Shown: positions 1-8,514 of the stretch, piece by piece | How the letters are laid out: each line of letters starts with the position of its first letter | Numbering within the stretch: the first letter of the stretch is position 1 | Source of the DNA: DASRDR01 sp963812945 [NCBI: uncultured Candidatus Rokubacteria bacterium] | Lineage (GTDB): Bacteria; Methylomirabilota; Methylomirabilia; Rokubacteriales | NCBI GenBank assembly: GCA_963812945.1 | Contig: CAWEXD010000008.1 | Location: 3,286,001 to 3,350,000, forward strand | Reading direction: 5' to 3' | DNA: 64,000 nt | The notes under the pieces: model-generated | Database searches by the model: none | The model's input: only the letters and a program-made list of their open reading frames with translations | What the model was told of the DNA's origin: nothing | Translations under genes and position numbers: made by a program

Positions 1-1245
1 GACCACGAGGGCGTTCCCCGGCCGGTGCAGCCCGAAGTCGACCAGGCTGTGGAGGGCGGCGACCACGAGCGCGCAGGTCCCCCCGATGGTGAGGCCCTTG
101 ACGAACGGGTCACGCCGCTGGCGGAGACGCCTCACCACGAACATCCCGAACGCCACGAGAGCCCAGACGAGCAAGCCGAGGCCGACGACGCCCGCCTCCG
201 CAAACAGCTGAAGGTAATCGTTGTGCGCGAAATCGATGAGCTTGTCAAAGGCCACCGCAGTGGGCCGAACCCGGGTGAACGCATCCTGGAACCCACCCAG
301 ACCCACGCCGAGGAGGGGCGTCTCCATCGCCATGCGCAAGGTCGCTTCCCAGATCGGCCACCGCAACTCGACGACGGGATCGCGTGCGACGCTGATCAGG
401 CGCGCGGCCGTGGATTCCAGTCCCACCCACGCCGCGTACGCAGTGGTCGCAACCAGCCCGCCGACGATCAGGAACGGCAGCCGGCCCCGGGCTCGGCCGG
501 CCGCCACCAGCACGAGGAGGATCACCAGGCCGCCGAGGGTGCTCACGATGGCGCCACGTGACATGGTCAGCGCGAGGGCCATCCCGAGGACGAAGATCAG
601 ACCCACCAAAACCACGCTCGCGCCCAGCCGACGGGAGCCGCGGCCGGCCATCCTGGTGTCCGAGTCGCCGCGCCGACTGGGGCGCAGCAGTAGCCCGAGA
701 GCGAGGAACAGGGACATCGAGAAGTAGAGCGCCTGGTGGTTCGGATTGAGGAAGGTCGTCGTCAGACGGTCATGGGTCAGCGACTTGGGCAGCCAGAGCA
801 ATGGCTGAGCCCCCAGGGCGAAGTTCATCAGGCCCAGCACGGCCGCGGCCGCGCCCAACGCGACGAGCGTCCACGTGAGGCGAAGGATGCGCGCGCGGGT
901 AGAGAGATAGCCGCTCAAGACCACCAGGAGCACGAAATACGCGAGGTAGAGTCGCGCACTCTCTCCCGTCGCGTACGGGCTCACGGATCGCCCGGGCACC
1001 AGCGCCTGCAGCATCACGACGGCAGCCATCAGGCACCCGGGCCAGAAGGCCGGATGGCGGCGAACGGTGAACTCGCCCGCCGCTAGCATGCGTACCAGCC
1101 AGAGAGCCGCCACCACGGCAACTCCGGCCTCGATGGCCGCCTGCGCCCACGGGCGCACGCCGCCGTAGGGCAACGGTGCGAACAGCAGGAGCGCCACGAC
1201 GCCGATCTCGATGCCGGCGTCGAGCGCCCGCGACAGCCGGGTCAC
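1..1245 (-). CDS. O-antigen ligase/polymerase family membrane protein (Wzy_C type), 3' end outside window
   Basis: Reading from a GTG at 1245, 415 in-frame codons run to the window edge with no stop, so the C-terminus is missing. The product is a polytopic membrane protein with many hydrophobic segments and a long loop carrying the Wzy_C-like pattern RWPIWEATLRMA followed by PLLGVGLGGF. Proteins of this family polymerise or ligate undecaprenyl-linked glycans on the periplasmic side of the inner membrane. The start overlaps the stop of the upstream tyrosine kinase by four bases (GTGA), so it is the last visible gene of the exopolysaccharide operon. Whether it is a polymerase or a ligase cannot be told from sequence alone. 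Confidence 0.85.
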   Translation of the reverse strand, partial: MTRLSRALDAGIEIGVVALLLFAPLPYGGVRPWAQAAIEAGVAVVAALWLVRMLAAGEFTVRRHPAFWPGCLMAAVVMLQALVPGRSVSPYATGESARLYLAYFVLLVVLSGYLSTRARILRLTWTLVALGAAAAVLGLMNFALGAQPLLWLPKSLTHDRLTTTFLNPNHQALYFSMSLFLALGLLLRPSRRGDSDTRMAGRGSRRLGASVVLVGLIFVLGMALALTMSRGAIVSTLGGLVILLVLVAAGRARGRLPFLIVGGLVATTAYAAWVGLESTAARLISVARDPVVELRWPIWEATLRMAMETPLLGVGLGGFQDAFTRVRPTAVAFDKLIDFAHNDYLQLFAEAGVVGLGLLVWALVAFGMFVVRRLRQRRDPFVKGLTIGGTCALVVAALHSLVDFGLHRPGNALVV

Positions 1246-1955
1246 TTCGACTTCGCCCCTCGGGTGTAGTAGCCGTCGTACGTGTCGTAGTAGCGCTTGG
1301 AGTACCCGTTGGCGCCGGCGTCGAAGCGGTTGATGACGGCGCCGATGATGCGTCCGTGCACGGCCACGATCTGCTCCTTCGCGCGGCGGAGAGCCGCCTG
1401 CGGAGCACTCCCGCTCCCGACCACCAGAAGCACGCCGTCGACGACACCGGCCAGGGTGCAGGCGTCGCTCACCGCGAGGACCGGCGGAGAGTCGAACACG
1501 ACGGTGTCGAAGCGCTCGCTGACGGCGCCGACGAAGTCGCGCATTCGACGGGAAGCAAGAAGTTCAGCTGGATTCGGTGGCATCGGTCCGCTCGACACGA
1601 TGGACAGGTTCGGGATCGCCGTCTTCTGGACGACCGCATCGAGCAGGGCGTCGCCCGCCAGGTAGGACGACAACCCGGGGTTGTTCGGCTGCCGGAACAT
1701 CATGTGCAGCATCGGCCGGCGAAGATCGGTGTCCACGAGCAGCACGACCCGCTCGCTCTGCGCCATGCAGATGCCCAGGTTCGCCACGGTCGTCGACTTG
1801 CCCTCGCCCGGACCGGCACTCGTGATCAGGATGCGGCGCAACGGCGCGTCGGGGTTCGCGTAGTGCAGGTTCGTGCGCAGGACGCGGTACGCTTCCGCCT
1901 GAAATGAGCGCGGATCGTCCAGCATCACGAGCCGCTCGGAAGGGGAACGCTTCAC
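1242..1955 (-). CDS. CpsD/CapB-type bacterial tyrosine kinase (BY-kinase), cytoplasmic half
   Basis: A 237-residue P-loop kinase. It has Walker A (AGPGEGKST, residues 48-55), Walker A' (LLVDTDLRRP, about 72-81) and Walker B (VVFDSPP, about 152-158). The C-terminal tail holds six tyrosines (GYSKRYYDTYDGYY), the autophosphorylation cluster typical of BY-kinases. There are no membrane segments; the membrane activator is the separate Wzz-like protein encoded immediately upstream, the Firmicute-style split (CapA/CapB) rather than the fused Wzc form. It probably controls polysaccharide chain length through cycles of phosphorylation. A GGAGG lies eight bases before the GTG start. Confidence 0.92.
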   Translation of the reverse strand: MKRSPSERLVMLDDPRSFQAEAYRVLRTNLHYANPDAPLRRILITSAGPGEGKSTTVANLGICMAQSERVVLLVDTDLRRPMLHMMFRQPNNPGLSSYLAGDALLDAVVQKTAIPNLSIVSSGPMPPNPAELLASRRMRDFVGAVSERFDTVVFDSPPVLAVSDACTLAGVVDGVLLVVGSGSAPQAALRRAKEQIVAVHGRIIGAVINRFDAGANGYSKRYYDTYDGYYTRGAKSK

Positions 1956-1978
1956 GGCTTAGCCTCCAGCTCTGGCGC

Positions 1979-3358
1979 TCAGGCGCGGTTTCGCGTTGGG
2001 ATGACGGGAATCAGCGCGAACACGGGTACCCCGAGGGCGCCTTCCACTTGATCCGGGGTACGCACGGTGTCATCCATGTACTCGAGGAAGAAGGCAAGCG
2101 CCATGCCAAGAACGAGCCCGATCACGGCGCCAAGGGCGAGGTTCAGAATCGGACGTGGCTTGATCGGCCGAAACGGCGCAATCGCCGGCTCCACGATCCG
2201 GATGTTGTTCGTGTCCAGACCCTGGCTCAGGCCAGTCTCCTTGAGCCGCTTGAGCAGAAGATCGTAGAGCTGCTGGTTGGAGTCAGCCTCGCGCTTGAGG
2301 ATGCCGAACTGGATCTCCTTCTTGGCGAGACCCTGGACCTCGTCACGATACTGGTTCACGGCTCCGACCATCGCTCCTTCGCGGGCCTTCAGGGCAGTGT
2401 ACTCGCTCTCCATGCTCTGGACGAGCCGGGTGACCTCCTCGCGAATCTTCTGGGAGATCTCGTCGATCTGCGACTGGATCTTCAGCACCTCGGGATGCTT
2501 CTCCCGGTACGTCTTCAGCAGCTTCGAGCGCTGGACCTCGAGCTCGACGAGCTGCCCCTTGAGCCTCTGGATGAGCGGGTTGTTGATGACGAGAGGAGAC
2601 GCTTCGAGCGCCTCTTGGTTCTGGGCGCCCTTCCGGATCTCGCTGAGCCGGGTCTCGAGCTCGAGGCGCTTGGCCTTGGCGTCGATATAGGCGCTGTTGA
2701 ACTCACCCAGCTTCTTCGCCGCGAGATTTTGCCTCTCCTCCGCAGACGTGAGGCCCGCCTGTTCGCGATAGCGCTGCAGGGTCAGCTCCGACTCGTTGAC
2801 CTTGCTCCTCAGATCAGAGACCTGCGTCGTCAGCCAGGTCAGGGCATCGCGCGCAGCGTTCAGCTTCAGCTCGAGCGTCTGACGCACGTAGCCGGTGGCG
2901 ACGGCGTTCGCCATCTCCGCTGCCATCTTCGGATCCGTATCCTCCACCCGGATCTCGACGAGCCGCGTGTTCCGAACGGGCTCCACCTTGACCGACCCCA
3001 GGAACGTCTCGACCGGATCCTTCGCCCGCGCCAGGCTCGGGCGCCGCTCAATAAGACCCATCGTGTCGATCACCCGCTGGATCACCGGCCGGCTGCGGAT
3101 GATCTGGACCTGGGTCTGGAAGAACTCGGCGGATTCCCCACCGAGGGGCGTCACCTCTTGGATGTTCACGACCCGGGGACCTTCGCGCTCGATCAGGGCA
3201 CGCGTCGCCGCACTGTAGATGGGCTGCTGCACGTAGGTCGCCATGGCCACGGCGCCAACCACCACCACGAAACAGGCGACGACGAGCCATACGTGCTTCC
3301 GGACGATCCGCAAGTACTCGCGGAGATGGACACTCTCGATGACGTGATCACTCAGCAT
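1979..3358 (-). CDS. Wzz/GumC-type polysaccharide co-polymerase, chain-length determinant
   Basis: A 459-residue inner-membrane protein with the PCP-2a layout: an N-terminal transmembrane segment (about residues 24-44), a large periplasmic region rich in coiled coil (about 170-370), and a second transmembrane segment near residue 415 followed by a short cytoplasmic tail. It lacks the kinase domain found in Wzc, which is encoded by the next gene 23 bp downstream. Such proteins set glycan chain length and bridge the inner-membrane polymerase to the Wza-like export channel. A GGAGG lies eight bases before the ATG. Its position between export channel and kinase fits the role. Confidence 0.92.
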   Translation of the reverse strand: MLSDHVIESVHLREYLRIVRKHVWLVVACFVVVVGAVAMATYVQQPIYSAATRALIEREGPRVVNIQEVTPLGGESAEFFQTQVQIIRSRPVIQRVIDTMGLIERRPSLARAKDPVETFLGSVKVEPVRNTRLVEIRVEDTDPKMAAEMANAVATGYVRQTLELKLNAARDALTWLTTQVSDLRSKVNESELTLQRYREQAGLTSAEERQNLAAKKLGEFNSAYIDAKAKRLELETRLSEIRKGAQNQEALEASPLVINNPLIQRLKGQLVELEVQRSKLLKTYREKHPEVLKIQSQIDEISQKIREEVTRLVQSMESEYTALKAREGAMVGAVNQYRDEVQGLAKKEIQFGILKREADSNQQLYDLLLKRLKETGLSQGLDTNNIRIVEPAIAPFRPIKPRPILNLALGAVIGLVLGMALAFFLEYMDDTVRTPDQVEGALGVPVFALIPVIPTRNRA

Positions 3359-3380
3359 GGATGGTGCCTCCGAATGGGGA

Positions 3381-4541
3381 TCAGAAGAAGCTCTCGGGCA
3401 CGACGATGACGTCGTTGGCCGTGAGCGAAATGTCCTTGTCCTTCCGGCCCCGCTTCATGACTTCGTTGAGGTCGACGACCAGCGTCTCCTGGCGGCCGTC
3501 CCTATGGGTTCGGATGATCTTGGTCCGGTTGGGTGCGGCCTTCTCCGTGAAGCCGCCCGCCAGTGCGATGCCCTCGATCGCGGTGGCCGCCTGCTCGAGC
3601 TGGTAGGACCCTGGCTTCCGAACCTCACCGAGGACGTAAAAGCTGTTTCCGGCCGGAACCAGCACGGTGTCGGCCTCGGTCAGAAGGAAGTCTCGCGCCC
3701 GCGCATCGGCTCCCGAGAGGTCGAGGGTTACGGTCTCCTGGTTGCCGTCCTGGCGCTTGCGGAGCACACGCGCCACCGATGGCGCCGCGCGATCGGTGAA
3801 CCCCCCAGCGAGCGTGATGGCCTCCAGCGCGGTCGTGTCCTTCTCGAGGGAGAACGCGCCCGGCCTCTTCACCTCGCCGAGCACGAAGAAGCTCGTGAGC
3901 TTCGGGATGTAGATCGTGTCCCCGTTCTCCAGGGGCAGATTCTCCCGGGTGTCCCCGTCGAGCAGGGCCTTGAGATTGACCCGGAGGGTCAGGCTGCCGG
4001 CTGAGCCGGGAGCGACCGGCGCATCGGACTTCGGGGAGCGGACGACGATGAGCTGGCGACCTGCCGTCTTGGACGGCCCCCCGGCCTGGGACAGGACGTC
4101 GAGGAGAGTCGCCTGGGCCTGGCTCGTGAGCGCGTACGTCCCGGGCTTCTCCGCCTCGCCGAGGACGAAGACCTTCTGGGAGCGGTATTCCTGGACGACC
4201 ACGGTCACCTGAGGGGCGACCACGTAGTCCCCGAGCAGCTCTCGCAATCGAACCTCGAGCTGTGTCGGGTTCAGGTTGGCGACCGGGACGTCCCCGATCA
4301 GCGGGAAGGGCATTCGCCCGTCGGCAGCGACGACAGCAGCCCGCGTGAGGTCCTCATGACCCCACACGGTGATTTTCAGGACGTCGCCGGGCCCGATCCG
4401 GTAGTCGCGCCCCTGAGCGGCGGCGACCCCCGCCAGGCACGGCACGGCGACGAGGACCATCACGAGTCCCAAGAGGAACTTCCGGGACTTCGCTCTCAAC
4501 GGAAGACTTCCCTGCAGGCCCATCAACTTGGTTCCCCCCAT
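3381..4541 (-). CDS. Wza/GumB-family polysaccharide export protein with three SLBB domains
   Basis: A 386-residue secreted protein with a signal peptide (hydrophobic core about residues 21-42, ending AAAQG) and an N-terminal Poly_export domain starting YRIGPGDVLKITVWG. Three SLBB-like units follow, each opening with a F(Y)VLGE-x-x-(K/R)PG pattern. It ends VIVVPESFF, exactly as its neighbour does. The family forms the outer-membrane or periplasmic export channel for capsule or exopolysaccharide. It is a paralogue of the next gene upstream, which has five SLBB units. A second ATG six codons in (4523) is preceded by GGGGGA and may be the true start. Confidence 0.92.
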   Translation of the reverse strand: MGGTKLMGLQGSLPLRAKSRKFLLGLVMVLVAVPCLAGVAAAQGRDYRIGPGDVLKITVWGHEDLTRAAVVAADGRMPFPLIGDVPVANLNPTQLEVRLRELLGDYVVAPQVTVVVQEYRSQKVFVLGEAEKPGTYALTSQAQATLLDVLSQAGGPSKTAGRQLIVVRSPKSDAPVAPGSAGSLTLRVNLKALLDGDTRENLPLENGDTIYIPKLTSFFVLGEVKRPGAFSLEKDTTALEAITLAGGFTDRAAPSVARVLRKRQDGNQETVTLDLSGADARARDFLLTEADTVLVPAGNSFYVLGEVRKPGSYQLEQAATAIEGIALAGGFTEKAAPNRTKIIRTHRDGRQETLVVDLNEVMKRGRKDKDISLTANDVIVVPESFF

Positions 4542-4646
4542 ACCACTGTACCGGCTACCGCCTCACCACCCACACTCCGACGCATCGCAATATCCAATGG
4601 GGGAAACGGAGCAATCAGCGTGCCGAGATCGTAACCTCCTGAAATA

Positions 4647-6278
4647 TCAGAAGAAGCTCTCTGGCACCACGATGACGTCGTTGTTGAGAAGGGGCAGATC
4701 CTTCTCCTTCCGGCCTCGCTTGATGATGTCGTTCAGGTCGACGACGAAGGTCTCCTGGCGACCATCGGCGTGGGTGCGAATCACTTTTGTCCGATTTGGC
4801 GCGGCTTTGTCGGTAAATCCGCCTGCCATGGCCACGGCCTGGATGGCCGTCGTCACCTGGTCGAGCTGGTAGGCCCCGGGCCGCTTCACCTCCCCCAGGA
4901 CATAGAACGTGTTTCCTGCCGGAATCAGGAGAATATCCCCATCCCTCAGTAGGAACTCCCTGGCCCGGGGGTCGGCACCCGAAAGATCGAGCGTCGTGAT
5001 CTGTTCAGCCCCGGAGGGGAGCCGACGGGTCAGCTTGGCCTGGGCTTGAGCGGCTTTCTCGGTGAAGCCGCCCGCCATGGTGATGGCGCCGACCGCCGTG
5101 GTCGAGGGATCGAGCTGATATGCCCCCGGCTTGCGGATTTCGCCCAGCACGTAGAACGTGTTCCCCGAGGGAATGAGGAGCGTATCGCCATCTCGGAGAG
5201 AGAAGTCGCGGGCCACCGGGTCCGCCCCCGAGAGATCGAGGGACACTGTCTGCTCCTGGCCGGACGCCAGGCGCCGGATCAGCTTCGCCTGACTCTGTCC
5301 CGCCTTCTCGGTGAACCCGCCCGCTAGGGTCACCGCGCCGAACGCGGTCGTCACCTTGTCGAGCTGGAACGCGCCGGGCCTCCGCACTTCGCCCGAGACG
5401 AAGAACGTGTTGCCGCGAGGCACCATCAGCGTGTCACCCTCGACGAGGACCAGCTCGCGCGACCGAGGGTCGGTCAGATCGACGGCGATGGTCTCCTGCG
5501 TTCCGTCGGGGCGCTTCCGGAGAAGCTGCGCGCCGCTCGGCGCCGCCTTGTCCGTGAACCCCCCCGCCAGCGTCGCGGCCTCGAGCGCGCTCGTCTCCTT
5601 CTCGATCGCGTAGGACCCCTGCCGCTGCACCTCGCCCAGCACGAAGAACGCCGTCAGCTTGGGAACGAAGATCGTATCGCCCGTCTGGAGCGCGATGTTC
5701 GCAGAGGCGTCGCCGTCCAAGAGTCTCTTGAGATTGGTCCGCAGCGTCCGGCTGCCTGCCGCCCCCGGCACCACCGGCCCATCCGACGTCGGAAAGCGCA
5801 CGACGACGACCTCTCGACCCGCCGTTTTCGAGGGACCCCCGGCCTGGGACAGGATGTCCAGCAGGCTGGCCTGCCCGGTCAGGGCATAGGTGCCGGCCTT
5901 CTCGACCTCACCCAGCACGAACACCCGCTGCGAGCGATACTCCTGGACGCTGACCGAGATCTGCGGATTGACGAGGTAGTCCCGACCGAACAGCTCCTTG
6001 AGGCGGGCCTCCACCTGCGCGGTCGTGAGGTCCGCGACCCGGACCTCGCCGATCAGGGGAAACTGAATCGCCCCGTCGGCGGCCACGACGACGGACCGCC
6101 CGAGATCCTCGTGGCCCCAGACCGTGACTTTGAGCACGTCCTTGGGGCCGACCCGGTACTCACGGTCCTGAGCGCTGGCGGGTCCGGTGAGCACTGCCGC
6201 CAGGACCAGCGCCACGGTAAGGGCTCCGAGAGACACACCTGTCGACCGACGACGAACGCTGAGCGAGGCCACCACCAT
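4647..6278 (-). CDS. Wza/GumB-family polysaccharide export protein with five SLBB domains
   Basis: A 543-residue paralogue of the adjacent export protein: signal peptide, Poly_export domain (YRVGPKDVLKVTVWG), then five SLBB units each opening with F(V/Y/F)(L/S)GE and carrying an LAGGFT(E/D)KA or MAGGFT(E/D)KA motif. The last four units are roughly 75-80 residues long and so alike that internal duplication is evident. Both paralogues end VIVVPESFF. Longer SLBB stacks may lengthen the periplasmic part of the channel; that is inference. No lipobox Cys is evident near the signal-peptide end, unlike Wza of E. coli. Confidence 0.9.
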   Translation of the reverse strand: MVVASLSVRRRSTGVSLGALTVALVLAAVLTGPASAQDREYRVGPKDVLKVTVWGHEDLGRSVVVAADGAIQFPLIGEVRVADLTTAQVEARLKELFGRDYLVNPQISVSVQEYRSQRVFVLGEVEKAGTYALTGQASLLDILSQAGGPSKTAGREVVVVRFPTSDGPVVPGAAGSRTLRTNLKRLLDGDASANIALQTGDTIFVPKLTAFFVLGEVQRQGSYAIEKETSALEAATLAGGFTDKAAPSGAQLLRKRPDGTQETIAVDLTDPRSRELVLVEGDTLMVPRGNTFFVSGEVRRPGAFQLDKVTTAFGAVTLAGGFTEKAGQSQAKLIRRLASGQEQTVSLDLSGADPVARDFSLRDGDTLLIPSGNTFYVLGEIRKPGAYQLDPSTTAVGAITMAGGFTEKAAQAQAKLTRRLPSGAEQITTLDLSGADPRAREFLLRDGDILLIPAGNTFYVLGEVKRPGAYQLDQVTTAIQAVAMAGGFTDKAAPNRTKVIRTHADGRQETFVVDLNDIIKRGRKEKDLPLLNNDVIVVPESFF

Positions 6279-6338
6279 CCATCCTGAAGCGGGCGGGCCG
6301 CCATCTCCGGCCCTGGGGGCCGGTCGAAACGCCTCGAA

Positions 6339-7553
6339 CTAGTACGTCAGTATGATACTGCCCTTGATCCGGTTGTCGGCGTAGTCGAAGTCGTTGAAGT
6401 TCGAATCCCGGACGAGGCGCTGGTAGCCAGCTTCGACAGCCAGCCACGTCCGGATCTGATACCTCACGCCGAGGCCCACCTCGTAGAAAAAGTCCTCCCG
6501 CTCGTCGCTCTGGCCGACCGCGGCGGGATCGGGGTAGTCGTTCACGCCGACCAGCCCCCGGACCCTGAGGATGAGCCGCGAAGTGAGAAAGTGGCGCACT
6601 TCCACGCCCCCGTAGTTGGCGATGTAGTAGTTGTTGCGGCGCACGTCTATGTCGTCGGTCAACGACTCGAGGTTGGCGCGGCCGGCGAAGAGCCGCACTT
6701 CCGACGGCTCCCGGTACTTCCAGATCAATTCACCCTCGAGGATGAGGCCATCCCAATCCCCTTGACCGGGGTCCTTGTAGTCCTTCCACTCCCAGCCGAC
6801 CTTCAGGATTCCCGAGGTCTTCGCGGTGAAGTCGCCCCGGGCGCCAACCTTGATGCGCCAGCCATCGGAGTCCTTGGTCCGCGCCGCGAGGTCCTCCTCG
6901 TAGCGAATCCACTGATAGTCGAACTCCCCGAGGATCGAGGTCTTGGGCATGATCCGGTAGAACAGGGTTCCTGACACGACGTGGTCCTGCCGGTCCAAGT
7001 TGTTGAAGCCGTCCTCGTAGTCGACCACGAACCACTTGTAGCTCAGATCGAGGGTGTAACGCTCGCGCACCGTGTAGTCGCCACCGGCCTGCAGGGTGTT
7101 CTCGGTGCGGTCGATGCGCTGGGTCAGCTCCGGCACCGGGAATCCGCCGAACTCGTCGGTGATGTAGAACTGGTCGCTGAGCCGGAGGCCAAGCCCGCCC
7201 GCGAAGTTGATCCGGAGATCTCCGAGAAGCGTATGGTGCACCGTGTCGAGGTCGTTGTTCTCCGTGTAGCGCAGGATGTCGGCGCGATACCCGAGCCGGG
7301 CGGAGTAGCGACGCGAGGGGAGCTCGATGGCCAGGCCAGGGCTGAGGATCCAGATGAAGTCGTCGATCTCGTCGGTGGGGGTCAGCAGGATGTTGTCGTC
7401 ATACTCGCCCGACAGCTCGAGTGACGGCAACAGACGGAAGGGACCGAGCTCGATATTCCCCTGCGCCTGGGCGACCCCGGCCGTCCCCAGAATCGCGGCG
7501 ATCAACGCTACGCATAGTCCTCGGAGGGAATTACCCGGGCGCGTGGCCGGCAT
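6339..7553 (-). CDS. Outer-membrane beta-barrel protein of the exopolysaccharide locus
   Basis: A 404-residue protein with a signal peptide ending AQAQG. The rest alternates short amphipathic strands rich in aromatic residues with charged turns and ends in a strand with a C-terminal Tyr (GSIILTY), the usual beta-barrel insertion signature. It resembles the putative beta-barrel porin 2 proteins found in many exopolysaccharide operons. Its likely role is as an outer-membrane partner of the SLBB export proteins, but this is inferred from position. The ATG at 7553 has GGGAGG five bases upstream; a longer reading from 7595 lacks such a site. Confidence 0.78.
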   Translation of the reverse strand: MPATRPGNSLRGLCVALIAAILGTAGVAQAQGNIELGPFRLLPSLELSGEYDDNILLTPTDEIDDFIWILSPGLAIELPSRRYSARLGYRADILRYTENNDLDTVHHTLLGDLRINFAGGLGLRLSDQFYITDEFGGFPVPELTQRIDRTENTLQAGGDYTVRERYTLDLSYKWFVVDYEDGFNNLDRQDHVVSGTLFYRIMPKTSILGEFDYQWIRYEEDLAARTKDSDGWRIKVGARGDFTAKTSGILKVGWEWKDYKDPGQGDWDGLILEGELIWKYREPSEVRLFAGRANLESLTDDIDVRRNNYYIANYGGVEVRHFLTSRLILRVRGLVGVNDYPDPAAVGQSDEREDFFYEVGLGVRYQIRTWLAVEAGYQRLVRDSNFNDFDYADNRIKGSIILTY

Positions 7554-7602
7554 CGACGCCTCCCTTGACGCTTGGCTGGCTATAGGCCCGCTCACACCAA
7601 GG

Positions 7603-7632
7603 CCCCTCGCTCCCCTGGTCGGGGGCGAGGGG
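7603..7632 (-). other. Strong GC hairpin between the FecR-like gene and the barrel gene
   Basis: CCCCTCGC-TCCCC and GGGGGCGAGGGG form a stem of about 12 pairs with one unpaired base and a TGGTC loop. It sits between the stop of the FecR-like gene (7668) and the RBS of the barrel gene. No T-tract follows, so it is not a classical intrinsic terminator. It may stabilise or process the mRNA and set different expression of the first gene relative to the rest. Confidence 0.5.
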
Positions 7633-7667
7633 CGGCGTGCGGGCGAGATTCGAGGTCGAGCGTCGCC

Positions 7668-8213
7668 TTATTGGCTCGCGGGGTTCTGGATGATCGTGTC
7701 CGAGGACTTGAAAGTCTCGTCGAGCTGGAAGGTGTACGAATACGGCGTGCCGAGAACGGTGATCGCCGCGCTGGTGGAGGCTGGGCCCTGCGCCACCATC
7801 ACACCGCCCGCCTGAGCGACCGGTCCTTGCCCGGACAGACGGATCGTGATTGTACCCGGATCGTCGACGATGGCCCGACCGACGATGTCCGACTTCCCCG
7901 GCTCGACGATCACGACGCGACCGTTCGGCAGGAGGATCTCGACACGACCCCCCGAGTTCTCGATGAGGATCAGGTTCTTGGCCGACGTGACGATGCGCGC
8001 CTCGCCGACCAGCGTCTTGATCCGGAGCGTCTGGCTGTCCGGCTGGAACGCCGTCTCCACCGAAGCCCCCTGACCGAGGACCACGTCCAGCGGCCCGAAC
8101 GACGTCTTGCTCGGGCCGTTCAGGATTCGCTTCTCGTCTTCGGCCGCCTGTGCCGAGGTCACCAGGACCGCCGCCAGCAGGGCCACGACCACCATCAGGT
8201 TCCTACGTGTCAT
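7668..8213 (-). CDS. Secreted FecR-like protein of unknown function, first gene of the exopolysaccharide operon
   Basis: A 181-residue protein with a clear signal peptide (hydrophobic core residues 6-22, ending AQAA). The mature part is predicted beta-rich, with a central stretch resembling FecR-domain sheets (VETAFQPDSQTLRIKT, VEILLPNGRVVIVEPG). I do not recognise a specific family. Similar small FecR-like or LysM-less periplasmic proteins are common in bacterial surface-polymer loci. A GGGGGGA stretch is seven bases before the ATG. It is the first gene behind the sigma-54 promoter at 8296-8311, so it is presumably co-transcribed with the export genes. Confidence 0.6.
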   Translation of the reverse strand: MTRRNLMVVVALLAAVLVTSAQAAEDEKRILNGPSKTSFGPLDVVLGQGASVETAFQPDSQTLRIKTLVGEARIVTSAKNLILIENSGGRVEILLPNGRVVIVEPGKSDIVGRAIVDDPGTITIRLSGQGPVAQAGGVMVAQGPASTSAAITVLGTPYSYTFQLDETFKSSDTIIQNPASQ

Positions 8214-8295
8214 ATGCTGCTCCCCCCGTTTCTCGAGCCCTCGGCCCGACGGATCGCGTGTTCAGTACGAACTAGACCAGTTGCGGAACGATAGC

Positions 8296-8311
8296 AGCAA
8301 CCGCGATGCCA
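8296..8311 (-). promoter_or_regulatory. Sigma-54 promoter for the exopolysaccharide operon
   Basis: The minus strand reads TGGCAT-CGCGG-TTGCT. The invariant GG and GC dinucleotides are separated by exactly 10 bases, as sigma-54 (RpoN) requires, and 8 of 9 or more consensus positions of TGGCAC-N5-TTGCW agree. Transcription would start near 8285, about 70 bases before the FecR-like ORF. The divergent gene next door encodes a GAFTGA-containing sigma-54 activator, which makes the call much stronger. Confidence 0.75.
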
Positions 8312-8412
8312 GACAAGGGGCTAACTCTGCACACCCTTGCCTAGTCGACGACCGACCCAGGCTTCCCGACCCGGCCTCGCCCATACTAACAGTAGATTCA
8401 CGCAGTTCTAGA

Positions 8413-8432
8413 CCAGAGGCCGCGTGATCTGG
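8413..8432. promoter_or_regulatory. Candidate upstream activator site (inverted repeat)
   Basis: CCAGA-N10-TCTGG forms a dyad about 115-135 bases upstream of the sigma-54 -12 element, the usual distance for an NtrC-family enhancer. The left half is embedded in CTAGACCAG, a 9-mer that recurs at 8272-8280 just downstream of the predicted transcription start. The 5-bp arms are short, so chance cannot be excluded. Confidence 0.35.
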
Positions 8433-8447
8433 AGCCCGGAAATCCCC

Positions 8448-8477
8448 TTGACAGGGAATCCCGGCACCCCGGATATT
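8448..8477 (+). promoter_or_regulatory. Sigma-70-type promoter for the NtrC-family regulator
   Basis: TTGACA (8448-8453) and GATATT (8472-8477) are separated by 18 bases. The -35 is a perfect match. Transcription would begin near 8484, leaving a leader of about 30 bases before the ATG at 8515. This argues against the possible TTG start at 8476, which would lie inside the -10 element. Confidence 0.55.
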
Positions 8478-8514
8478 GAAATCCAGGGAGAAATTCCGTA
8501 GACTTTTTCCTCAG

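Noticed and set aside
1904-3409. Plus-strand open frame opposite the Wzz-like gene
   Set aside because: Composition is typical of a GC-rich antisense frame and the opposite strand encodes a recognisable family.
8476-8514. TTG start adding 13 residues to the NtrC-like regulator
   Set aside because: It falls inside the -10 element of the proposed promoter and the extra residues are not part of a receiver domain; ATG 8515 fits better.
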